This document shows, piece by piece, positions 19,658 to 27,584 of a stretch of DNA of 32,257 nucleotides (position 1 is its first letter; every line of letters starts with the position of its first letter). The notes beneath the pieces are model-generated. The model did no database searches and was not told the origin of the DNA. It saw only the letters and a list, made by a program, of their open reading frames with translations. Source of the DNA: Candidatus Omnitrophota bacterium (GTDB lineage: Bacteria; Omnitrophota; Gorgyraeia; Duberdicusellales; 4484-171). The DNA lies in assembly GCA_003154195.1 (NCBI GenBank), contig PMCS01000029.1:272703-304959 (forward strand), in the 5' to 3' direction. Made by a program: the position numbers and the translations under genes.

Positions 19658-21260
19658 AGTTTTTGTTTCTTGCGAGGCAAAAAACAAAAAATTTTCTGAC
19701 GAAGGCAACACGCCGAAAACCACGCAGTTTTTTCCCCTCGCCGCCTTTGCCGGGAAACCAAAGCGGTTTTTTTTTATATTTTTTGGGCTAATCTGCCTGG
19801 TTGATTTTAACCATCACGCTTTTTGCCGGGATTTAATTCAAAAAAGAGCCATTGTTCATGTAGCTTCGACCATTAGCGACGGAAAATATACGCTGGGCGA
19901 AATAGCGCGGTTGGCTAAAAAAGAGGGAATAGCTGTTGTCATTTTTACCGACCGGGATTTAATGCGCTGGGAGTACGGCGCCTGGCCGTGGCGTAATATA
20001 ATTAAAAAGACAATTGAAAATAATTCTATATTTCGTTACGGCATAAATAATTACCTGAGAGATATAAATAACCTCCGGCGGAAATTTCCCGAAATGATTT
20101 TTATCCCCGGTACCGAATCGGCCCCCTTTTATTATTGGCGCGGTTCACCGGTAAAAAGTGATCTTGCGATATGTAATTGGCATAAACATATTTTAACGGT
20201 AGGCTTGGAAAATCCCCGGGATTACGAGAAGCTGCCGGTAATCGGAAACCGGGCAGGTTTGCGCGGCGGAATAAATTTAACCGGTATCGCCCTTACATTA
20301 TTATTGTTGCTTTCGGGCATTATCCTTTTCGGCAAGCGGCAATATTCTTATAAAGACCAGTGGGGCAGGCAATTAGGTCCGCCTTCCCGGATCAGCCGGG
20401 CGGCCGGCGTATTTTTTATTGTTGCCGCCGCGTTTTCTATAGGCAACGGTATATTTTACCGCGAAAAATTTAATCAGTACCAATATGATTTAGGCAGTAT
20501 CCCCTATCAGAATTTTATAAATTATGTAAACGAAAGAGGCGGTTTAACTTTTTGGGCGCACCCTGAGGCGGAGAATATTTCTGAGGTTGCCGGAATAAGT
20601 ATTGAAACAAAAGAATATGCCAGGCATCTTCTTGATACCAGAGACTATACCGGTTTTACCGTTTTTTACGAAGGTTACAATAAAGTCGGCAAGCCCGGAG
20701 GCGTCTGGGATGAGCTGCTCCGGCAATATTGCCGCTCGCTGCGCCGCCAACCGGTTTGGGCGATCGGCGGTTTAGCTTTTGACATAGGGGGCAACCTCAC
20801 GGAACGGATAAAAGGTTTGCAAACCGTAGTTTTATTACCATCCTTTAAAAAGGACGATGTCCTGAACGCTTTAAAAGAGGGCAGGATGTATGTTGCCGGC
20901 GGAAGCAATAGTTTAAATTTTTCTTTGGATGATTTCTCTGTTTACGACTCCCCGACTAAAGAAAAAGCTATATCGGGCCAGACGCTGCATTTGAATAGCC
21001 CCGCGGATGTGCGTATCGCCGGAAGTTTTTCGGGAAAAAGCCTTTCCGCGGGAATTGATATTATCAAAGCGGGCCGGGTGATTAAAACATATAAAGCCGA
21101 TACCCCTTTTAATCTTGATTTCACCGATAACGAGTCCTGGCCCGGGGGAGGGAAATCGTATTACCGTGTTCAAATAAGAGCTGAGGGGTTATTGCTGATA
21201 ACAAACCCGATATTCGTTACTACGGAAGCAAATGAAGGAAGAAGGAAGAGGGAAGAATAA
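19647..21260 (+). CDS. PHP-domain-like protein with N-terminal hydrophobic segment; divergent metal-binding motifs
   Basis: AIVHVASTISDGKYTLGEIARLAKKEGIAVVIFTDRDLMRWEYG; FIPGTESAPFYYWRG; GGLTFWAHPEAE; ATG overlaps the preceding stop by 11 bp with AGAAAGGGG RBS. Confidence 0.75.
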   Translation: MRLKVFVSCEAKNKKFSDEGNTPKTTQFFPLAAFAGKPKRFFFIFFGLICLVDFNHHAFCRDLIQKRAIVHVASTISDGKYTLGEIARLAKKEGIAVVIFTDRDLMRWEYGAWPWRNIIKKTIENNSIFRYGINNYLRDINNLRRKFPEMIFIPGTESAPFYYWRGSPVKSDLAICNWHKHILTVGLENPRDYEKLPVIGNRAGLRGGINLTGIALTLLLLLSGIILFGKRQYSYKDQWGRQLGPPSRISRAAGVFFIVAAAFSIGNGIFYREKFNQYQYDLGSIPYQNFINYVNERGGLTFWAHPEAENISEVAGISIETKEYARHLLDTRDYTGFTVFYEGYNKVGKPGGVWDELLRQYCRSLRRQPVWAIGGLAFDIGGNLTERIKGLQTVVLLPSFKKDDVLNALKEGRMYVAGGSNSLNFSLDDFSVYDSPTKEKAISGQTLHLNSPADVRIAGSFSGKSLSAGIDIIKAGRVIKTYKADTPFNLDFTDNESWPGGGKSYYRVQIRAEGLLLITNPIFVTTEANEGRRKREE

Positions 21261-21268
21261 TTCTTTTA

Positions 21269-21298
21269 TTGTTGACGCAGTGTAATAAATGTTATAAT
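21269..21298 (+). promoter_or_regulatory. Candidate sigma70-type promoter upstream of the receiver-domain gene
   Basis: TTGTTG (21269-21274) or TTGACG (21272-21277) then TATAAT (21293-21298); spacer 18 or 15 bp; sits in the gap before 21336. Confidence 0.4.
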
Positions 21299-21335
21299 AA
21301 TCACAATTATTACCAATAAGGAGGAGTGCTGACCT

Positions 21336-21713
21336 ATGAGCGAGAAAAAAAGAGTTTTTATTGCCGATGATGAAGTAGAAACGCTGGAAAGTTTAAAGAA
21401 GTCTTTAACCCTCTCCGGATTTGAAGTCAGGGCGACGTTTAATCCCAGAGAAATAATTAAAATGATAAAAGAATTTAAGCCCGATGTGGTGCTGTTGGAT
21501 TTATTAATGCCGGACATCGGCGGTTTTGAGATATGCCATATCATTGACGCGGATATAGAGATAAAGGGTATCCCGATTATTATTATTTCCGCTTTATCCG
21601 GCTATACCGATATAAAAAACGCTTATGAATTAGGCGTGGTCGGTTATTTCACCAAGCCGTATGACTATAATAAATTGGTGAACGAAATCAACAAGATTGT
21701 CGCCAGGCGATAG
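21336..21713 (+). CDS. Stand-alone response regulator receiver (REC) domain protein
   Basis: RVFIADDEVETLESLKKSL; VVLLDLLMPDIGGFEIC (phospho-Asp); IIIISALSG; YFTKPYDYNKLVNEI; AGGAGG RBS. Confidence 0.93.
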   Translation: MSEKKRVFIADDEVETLESLKKSLTLSGFEVRATFNPREIIKMIKEFKPDVVLLDLLMPDIGGFEICHIIDADIEIKGIPIIIISALSGYTDIKNAYELGVVGYFTKPYDYNKLVNEINKIVARR

Positions 21714-21738
21714 TTTTCCCGCGGAGGAATATTTAACG

Positions 21739-22008
21739 ATGAAAAACCGATATAGGCGAAAAGGGTTTCTCGCGTTGATAGAAACATTAGCTGTTCTGCT
21801 GATAATTGCATTTTTGGCATATAAAATGTATGGGGGGTATTTTCGAAAAACAACCGGCGCTACGCCGGGTAACTCTTCTTCCGCCATGGATAATGACATC
21901 GATATTTCCAATCCCAGCGCCACGGTGAACGCCGCAAGAGAGAAGGTCAATGAAATCAATAAAAAAACTTCGGAGCGCGATAAACAAATCCAGGATATTG
22001 GTCTCTAG
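21739..22008 (+). CDS. Small membrane-anchored protein with pilin-like N-terminus
   Basis: Start ATG 21739 after GGAGG; MKNRYRRKGFLALIETLAVLLIIAFLAYKMYGGYF then a short soluble helical tail. Confidence 0.6.
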   Translation: MKNRYRRKGFLALIETLAVLLIIAFLAYKMYGGYFRKTTGATPGNSSSAMDNDIDISNPSATVNAAREKVNEINKKTSERDKQIQDIGL

Positions 22009-22100
22009 TAAGGTATTGGTGAAGGTCAGCCACGGATGCGGCAATCGCTAATAAAAGCAAAGGGTTTTTAACCAATAAAGTTTACATAATATTATTTATA

Positions 22101-22147
22101 TCACAATATATTGTATTTTAGTTATTGCAGTATACAATATATTGTGA
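22101..22147 (+). promoter_or_regulatory. Tandem palindromic operator pair resembling NrdR boxes
   Basis: tCACAATATATTGTAt (22101-22116) and aTACAATATATTGTGa (22132-22147): two 16-mers, 15 bp apart (31 bp centre to centre), together an 18-bp perfect inverted repeat (22098-22115 / 22133-22150). Confidence 0.65.
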
Positions 22148-22166
22148 TATAGCCCGAGAAATCCCC

Positions 22167-22607
22167 ATGTTCAAAAAAATTATCTTTACTCTATCAGCAT
22201 TTTTTTTGGTAATTAACATCGCGGCGGCGCAAACCGAAATTTCCATCAATTTTAGAAAATATGCATTTAAGGCAAAACTTGCCTTAACGCCGCAGGAGCA
22301 GATAAAGGGTTTAATGTTTTGTAAAAAACTGGCACAGAATAGGGGGATGTTTTTTGTTTTCAATACTGAAGAGGAGCGCAATTTCTGGATGAAAAATACT
22401 TTGATACCTTTGGATATTATCTGGATTAATAAAGACAAAGAAGTTGTTTATATAAAAAATGAAGCACCGCCATGCAATGATACTGTTTGTCCTATAATCA
22501 GTCCCCAGGCCAAAGCGATGTACGTTCTAGAGTTAAACGGCGGCGTTTGCGAAAAAATCGGTTTAAAGACGGGCGATAAATTGGATTTCGAGGTAGGTTT
22601 ACCCTGA
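22167..22607 (+). CDS. DUF192 family protein with N-terminal signal peptide
   Basis: Start ATG 22167: MFKKIIFTLSAFFLVINIAAAQ signal; LTPQEQIKGLMFCKKLAQNRGMFFVFNTEEERNFWMKNTLIPLDIIWI is the DUF192 core. Confidence 0.9.
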   Translation: MFKKIIFTLSAFFLVINIAAAQTEISINFRKYAFKAKLALTPQEQIKGLMFCKKLAQNRGMFFVFNTEEERNFWMKNTLIPLDIIWINKDKEVVYIKNEAPPCNDTVCPIISPQAKAMYVLELNGGVCEKIGLKTGDKLDFEVGLP

Positions 22608-22727
22608 GAGGGCATAGTCAAGCCTCATTTTGCTTGTCGCCTGACGGCAGGCAGGCCTGTTACCGGAAGCGCTGCAACAAGGGTGTGTTCAGGCGTGTTT
22701 TATCTTTTCCATCCGCGCAGCGGGTAA

Positions 22728-22758
22728 TTTTTATTTTTTGCTGCGCAAAAAATAAAAA
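22728..22758. repeat. Perfect 14-bp-arm AT-rich hairpin, member of the T5-R-T6-GC repeat family
   Basis: TTTTTATTTTTTGC-TGC-GCAAAAAATAAAAA. Confidence 0.85.
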
Positions 22759-22778
22759 GAGGGGGCTCTTCGCCCCCT
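22747..22778 (-). terminator. Intrinsic terminator-like structure reading on the minus strand
   Basis: Minus strand: AGGGGGC-GAAGA-GCCCCCT followed by CTTTTTATTTTTT. Confidence 0.55.
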
Positions 22779-22936
22779 GAGGTTGGTAGTAATCTCACCT
22801 CCAAGATTTAAGTCGTTATTTTTATTTTTTATCCCCCTGGTAATTACTTCTTTTTGTCCTCCTTTCGCATTAGATATAACATACAAACAAGTATCTTAGC
22901 AAGGGGTAAAAGCACTAATTTTGAAAACGTTTTCCG

Positions 22937-22976
22937 AACCGAAGAATTCCTGCCGGACGGCAGGAATTCTTCGGTT
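22937..22976. repeat. Perfect 19-bp-arm hairpin with 2-nt centre
   Basis: AACCGAAGAATTCCTGCCG-GA-CGGCAGGAATTCTTCGGTT. Confidence 0.95.
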
Positions 22977-23025
22977 AAGAGAGATTTTTCTTGACCAAAA
23001 TAAAATAGATAGTAAAATTTTACTA

Positions 23026-23050
23026 TTGTTTTTTGCGGAGCAAAAAACAA
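23026..23050. repeat. 11-bp-arm hairpin, same family as 22728-22758
   Basis: TTGTTTTTTGC-GGA-GCAAAAAACAA. Confidence 0.85.
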
Positions 23051-23157
23051 CTGTCATCCGCTTACGCGGATAAAAAATATAAGAAGTATTCTAAACGTGC
23101 TTCATGTTTTGTGAGCCACGATAGATAGGCTCAAATATACATAGCGATTGGCCAAAT

Positions 23158-24657
23158 ATGAACATTAAGCAACTTTTAACCAATCGAGCGGCTGAATTCG
23201 GCGCTAAGTCGGCAATTATTTTTGAAGGAAAAACTACAACTTTTTTTCAGCTGCGCGATAATTCTTTTAAAATTTCCAATTATCTTCTCAGCCGGGGAAT
23301 AACCGGCAACGATAAGGCGGCATTATTTTTATCCAACACGCCGGAGGCGATTTGCGGGTTTTTAGGTATTTTCAGCGCCGGCGTCGCCTGTATTCCTCTC
23401 GATTATATGCTTACCGAGGCGGAGGTGATTAATTTTCTTAATCATAGCGAAACCCGGGTGTTGTTCATGCAGCCGAAAAAAGGATTAGACATCAATAATA
23501 TAAAGGTAAGATGCCCGGCTTTGCAGGAAATAATCGTTTGCCGGGAAAAGATGCCCGGATTCCCTTATCTGAACGATATTTTAGAAAACGGCAAAGGCGA
23601 TGAGCCTGTGGCGGAAATCAACGGAGATGATTTATCTTCGATATTTTATACTTCCGGTTCAACCGGTCATCCCAAGGGCGTGATGCTGAGCTATAAGCAT
23701 TTGGACAATCCGGTAAAAACCATCGGCCATTTTTTAACAGTCGGCGATAACGATATTTATTTATGCGGCGGCGTACCCTTTTCGCATTTAGGCGGCTTGG
23801 ATTATGTTCTCCTGATGCTTTATTTTGGTTCGACCCTTGTTCTTATAGAAAGGTTCCACCCCGTAGAATTTTTAAAGAGCCTTGCTCAATATAAAGTAAC
23901 GATATTTTGCATCGTGCCGGCGATGTATGTGGCGATTCTTTCTTTAAAGGAATACGATGTATTCGATCTTTCGAGCCTGCGCTACGCGGTGGTGTTCGGC
24001 GCGCCGTCGAGCCCGGCGCTGTTGGCTCGTTTTCAAAAAGCATATCCCGGCGCAAAATTACTTAATGGCTGGGGCATGACGGAAACCAGCGCGCCCAACA
24101 CTTTTTCGCCGGATGATGTAACTAAATTAGCCAGCATCGGTAAATTTGATTTTAATATGCAGGCGAAGCTTATTGACGATCAAAATAAAGAAGCTGCCCG
24201 GGGCGAGCTTTTAGTAAAAGGCGAAGGCGTGATGATGGGGTATTACAAATCTGAGCAGCTAACTGCGCAGATCCTAACCGGCGGCTGGCTTAAAACCGGC
24301 GATATCGCCCGCCGGGACAGCGACGGCCTTTACTATTTGGTGGGCAGGAAAAAAGATATGCTTAAAGTCGCCGGGGAAATAGTTTTTTGCGCCGAAGTCG
24401 AAGAAAAAATACAGATGCATCCGGCGGTAAAAGAAGCTGCGGTTATCGGTGTTCCCGATAAATTACGCGGCGAGGTTCCCAGAGCTTTTATCGTTCTTAA
24501 AGAAGGCGCCATGTTCGGCGAAGCCGAACTGTTAAATTTCCTGAAGGGAAATTTAGCGCATTTTAAAATACCTCATTATTTTGAATTTATCAAGGAATTG
24601 CCGAAAAACAAAACCGGGAAAGTCGATAAAGCAAAATTAAAGGAGAAAGCCAGATGA
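23158..24657 (+). CDS. AMP-dependent acyl/aryl-CoA (or acyl-ACP) ligase
   Basis: IFYTSGSTGHPKGVMLSYKHL; GWGMTETSAP; GGWLKTGDIARRDSDGLYYLVGRKKDMLKVAGEIV; KNKTGKVDKAKLK (C-terminal catalytic Lys). Confidence 0.95.
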   Translation: MNIKQLLTNRAAEFGAKSAIIFEGKTTTFFQLRDNSFKISNYLLSRGITGNDKAALFLSNTPEAICGFLGIFSAGVACIPLDYMLTEAEVINFLNHSETRVLFMQPKKGLDINNIKVRCPALQEIIVCREKMPGFPYLNDILENGKGDEPVAEINGDDLSSIFYTSGSTGHPKGVMLSYKHLDNPVKTIGHFLTVGDNDIYLCGGVPFSHLGGLDYVLLMLYFGSTLVLIERFHPVEFLKSLAQYKVTIFCIVPAMYVAILSLKEYDVFDLSSLRYAVVFGAPSSPALLARFQKAYPGAKLLNGWGMTETSAPNTFSPDDVTKLASIGKFDFNMQAKLIDDQNKEAARGELLVKGEGVMMGYYKSEQLTAQILTGGWLKTGDIARRDSDGLYYLVGRKKDMLKVAGEIVFCAEVEEKIQMHPAVKEAAVIGVPDKLRGEVPRAFIVLKEGAMFGEAELLNFLKGNLAHFKIPHYFEFIKELPKNKTGKVDKAKLKEKAR

Positions 24658-25394
24658 TGCAGCGCGAAGTTCACATGAAACCGATGGACTTATTGTATTC
24701 TTTACAGTTCCGGCCGGGCGATTTTGGCGATACTGTATTGGTCTCCGGCCAGGCCCATCGCGCGCAGATGTGCTTGCAAAAAATGGAGAATCCGGTAAAA
24801 AATTTTACCTTTCTGGGGTATACTTTTTGGACCGGCATTTATAAGGGTAAAAAAGTAACTGTGGGCAATGGCGGCTTTTACGCCCCCGATTCGGCGTTTG
24901 TTACGGAGTTGTTGTGTGTGGGCGGTATTAAAAACTTAATACGTCTTGGCTCGTGCGGCGCCCTGCGTGAAGATATCAATATCGGCGATTACGTGCTGGC
25001 CACGGATATTATACGCGGCGACGGCGCGACCAGATATTATGTCGATGATAATTATCGGCCCATGGTCAGCCCTGATTTGACGGCGAAGCTAGAGGCAATT
25101 TTTAAAGCCGCCGGGACTATTCATAAGGGCGGCGTTTGGACGACCGACGCGATTTTCAGGGAAACCAAAGAAATCGTTAATTCTTACATCGCTAAGGGAG
25201 CGATTGCCGTGGATATGGTGACTTCTCCTTTTGTCACCGTGGCTAATATATATAAGGTAAAGGTAGGCGCGATTTTAGTCGCCAGCGATAACCTTATCAC
25301 CGGCGAAATGGGATTTACCGATTATAGGTTTTTTGAGAATGAGATGAAGATGACGGATTTAGCGTTCAGTGTGGCTGAATGCCTCACGGATTAG
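24654..25394 (+). CDS. Divergent nucleoside/uridine phosphorylase-fold protein (PNP_UDP_1-like)
   Basis: KNLIRLGSCGALREDINIGDYVLATDIIRGDGATRYY; GAIAVDMVTSPFVTVANIYKVKVGAILVASDNL; ATGA overlap with the ligase. Confidence 0.82.
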   Translation: MMQREVHMKPMDLLYSLQFRPGDFGDTVLVSGQAHRAQMCLQKMENPVKNFTFLGYTFWTGIYKGKKVTVGNGGFYAPDSAFVTELLCVGGIKNLIRLGSCGALREDINIGDYVLATDIIRGDGATRYYVDDNYRPMVSPDLTAKLEAIFKAAGTIHKGGVWTTDAIFRETKEIVNSYIAKGAIAVDMVTSPFVTVANIYKVKVGAILVASDNLITGEMGFTDYRFFENEMKMTDLAFSVAECLTD

Positions 25395-25471
25395 CGCAGA
25401 TGAAAAGGATGCAGATAATCGCAGATAAAGATCAGTGATCATCTGTTTCATTTAATCTGTGATCATCAGCG
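25385..25471. repeat. Palindromic repeat A1 (cagatgatcgc/ctgtgatcatcag family)
   Basis: cacggattagcgcagatgaaaaggatgcagataatcgcagat...gatcagtgatcatctg...aatctgtgatcatcagcg; related to 25732-25850. Confidence 0.7.
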
Positions 25472-25490
25472 TAAAAAAGAGGTTATAAAA

Positions 25491-25745
25491 ATGGAATGGT
25501 CGCCCAAAGCGCAAGAGATTTTTAATAAAGTCATAAAAGAATTGCCGCAATTTCATCGTACGATTGCCGAGCGTTTAGTGAAAGAGTCGGCCGAGGAGCT
25601 GGCTGAATTAAAAGGTTTGGCCGTCGTCGCGGAAAAAGAGCTTGTCGAAGCATTTTTTAAGGAAGTGCCGCCGGCGTTTAAACCGATGATGGAACGATTA
25701 TTTGAAAGATTAAATATTGCCTATAGTAAAACAGATAATCGCTAA
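25491..25745 (+). CDS. Small protein resembling the PCP_red domain (C-terminal domain of protochlorophyllide reductase-type proteins)
   Basis: MEWSPKAQEIFNKVIKELPQFHRTIAERLVKESAEELAELKG fits the W-x-P-A...P.F.R...E..A pattern; RBS GAGG. Confidence 0.6.
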   Translation: MEWSPKAQEIFNKVIKELPQFHRTIAERLVKESAEELAELKGLAVVAEKELVEAFFKEVPPAFKPMMERLFERLNIAYSKTDNR

Positions 25746-25850
25746 TTAGAAAAAGCAGATGATCGCTGATAAAAATATTCTTGTTTGGGGTTTGATATTT
25801 TTACAGTTATCTGTGATCATCAGTATCTTTTAATCCGCGATTATCCGCGT
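25732..25850. repeat. Palindromic repeat A2
   Basis: cagataatcgctaatt...gcagatgatcgctgat...ttatctgtgatcatcag...ccgcgattatccgcgt; GATAATCGC/GCGATTATC arms. Confidence 0.7.
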
Positions 25851-25866
25851 AAGACAAAATTATAAT

Positions 25867-26895
25867 ATGAAAATAGCAGTTATCGGTTCAGGCGCCATTG
25901 GCGCATTGGTGGCCGGTTATTTAAAGAATATCGGCCAGGATGTGTTTTTAGTCGGCCACCAGGATAGTGTTGAAACAATCAGGAAGAATGGTTTAAAAAT
26001 CAGCGGTGTTCGTTCAAACATAACCGTTCCGATTGATATTTGTTCCAGCACTAATATTAAAGAAGCGGTTGATTTGGCAATCATCGCCACTAAAACACAA
26101 GATGTCCAGTTCGCGGTAAGCTGTAACTTGAAAAATTTAGGTGAGGCGATAATCCTTACTATCCAGAATGGAGTCCGCGCTGACGATATTGTGGCTAAAT
26201 TTTTACCCCGGGAAAATATTATTTCGAGTATCGTGATGTTCGGCGCGACGTATTTGGAACCGGGCAGTGTCGTGCATAATTTCGAAGGCCGCTGGATTTT
26301 AGGCCGGCCGTATATTAAAAATGACGAAAAATTAAACAAAGTCGCCGCGATTTGTAAAAAAGCGTTTCCGGTTTTTATCACCGACGATATTTGGGGGATG
26401 AAATGGCTTAAGATTTTTGTTAATGCCCATAATTGCATCCCCGCTATTTTAGGGAAAAGTATGCAAGAGATTTACGCTGATTTAGAAATATGCAAGATAA
26501 GCCTTTCGGTCTGGCGGGAAGCTTTGGAGGTGGTCAGGAAAACGGGGATTAAATTAGTTTCTTTGCCGGATTTTTCCGTAGAACGATTAAATAATATTTC
26601 CGAATTGCCGCTCGAAGCCGGGGCGAAGATGTTTTCTGGTATAATGCTGGGGCTCAGCAAAGAGCCGCTTTACGGCTCTATTTTGCAAAGCATTAAAAGG
26701 GGCCGGCCGTCGGAAATTGATTTTATCAACGGCGAATTTGTGTCCTTAGCCAATAATAGCGGCCAACTCGCCTTGCTTAATGAAAGGTTAACCGCGATGG
26801 TCCATAAAGTGGAGTTGACCAAGAAATTTTTCTCAAAAGAAGAATTATTGGCGCAGACAAGAGAATTTATAAATACAGTGCCTAAAGTGCCCTAA
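25867..26895 (+). CDS. Ketopantoate reductase (PanE/ApbA) family oxidoreductase
   Basis: KIAVIGSGAIGALVAGYLKNIGQDVFLVGH; ILTIQNGVRADDIV; KWLKIFVNAHNCIPAIL; KRGRPSEIDFINGEFV. Confidence 0.9.
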   Translation: MKIAVIGSGAIGALVAGYLKNIGQDVFLVGHQDSVETIRKNGLKISGVRSNITVPIDICSSTNIKEAVDLAIIATKTQDVQFAVSCNLKNLGEAIILTIQNGVRADDIVAKFLPRENIISSIVMFGATYLEPGSVVHNFEGRWILGRPYIKNDEKLNKVAAICKKAFPVFITDDIWGMKWLKIFVNAHNCIPAILGKSMQEIYADLEICKISLSVWREALEVVRKTGIKLVSLPDFSVERLNNISELPLEAGAKMFSGIMLGLSKEPLYGSILQSIKRGRPSEIDFINGEFVSLANNSGQLALLNERLTAMVHKVELTKKFFSKEELLAQTREFINTVPKVP

Positions 26896-26985
26896 AGTTG
26901 GAAGTGCCTAAAGTTAGAAACAAAAGAATAATTATTTTGTATTTAACTTTAGGCACCTCAGGGCACTTTGAACTTTAGGACACTT
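26877..26985. repeat. Palindromic repeat B1 (tgcctaaagt family)
   Basis: agtgcctaaagtgccctaaagttggaagtgcctaaagttag...ctttaggcacctcagggcactttgaactttaggacactt; paired with B2. Confidence 0.88.
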
Positions 26986-26993
26986 ATAAAATT

Positions 26994-27584
26994 ATGATAA
27001 ACACTCCTTTTCCCAAATTAAAGCTTACGGTCAACAAGGTTGAAGGCGAATGTTATCATGGGTATAAAAAAGGCGATACGCTTATCCTGGAAGATTTTAC
27101 TCATCCGCCGCAATATTTTTGTTTAGGCCTGGCGCATGCCATGTTCCCCGTTATTTACGCGTTAAGCTTCGGCGCGCGATTTCCTTTTCGCGATAACCAG
27201 CGCTCGCTTTTAGTCACTTGCCCCGACGGCGGCAAACTTGAATTCTTAGCGGAAATTTTAGATAAAGACGGCAAGCCCGAGCATAACGCTAAAGACCCTG
27301 ATTGGAAAGGGCCACAGCCTAAAGATATGTACATTGAGGTAGTATGGGCAAAAGGGCATTGCGCTTTTAAATATAAAGTCGGCGATAAATGGGATTTGAA
27401 GGGGATGAAATGCCCGGAGGGGTTCTGCGGCGCCGCGTTTCATACCGCTTTCCCGGCGCTGTTTGCTTCCAACTTCGGCGCCAAGTTTTTCTTTATGAAA
27501 GACGACCAGGATTCAGTAAATACCGTGACCTGTCCGGATGGCGGGAATATTGTGTTTAGAGTAGGAAGAAAGAAAAGTGCCTAA
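26994..27584 (+). CDS. Tandem-duplicated TIGR04076-like small domain protein
   Basis: Two homologous halves: KLTVNKVEGECYHGYKKGDTLIL...CPDGGKLEFLAEI and MYIEVVWAKGHCAFKYKVGDKWDLKGMKCPEGFCGAAFHTAFPALFASNFGAKF...CPDGGNIVFRV. Confidence 0.7.
   Translation: MINTPFPKLKLTVNKVEGECYHGYKKGDTLILEDFTHPPQYFCLGLAHAMFPVIYALSFGARFPFRDNQRSLLVTCPDGGKLEFLAEILDKDGKPEHNAKDPDWKGPQPKDMYIEVVWAKGHCAFKYKVGDKWDLKGMKCPEGFCGAAFHTAFPALFASNFGAKFFFMKDDQDSVNTVTCPDGGNIVFRVGRKKSA

Noticed and set aside
22844-23050. Minus-strand 68-aa ORF in the hairpin island
   Set aside because: Start lies in a hairpin repeat and the 19-bp-arm hairpin encodes its middle; no recognisable domain
23158-24657. AMP-binding enzyme as an NRPS adenylation domain
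   Set aside because: Stand-alone protein without carrier or condensation domains; motifs fit acyl-CoA ligase; no NRPS genes in the window
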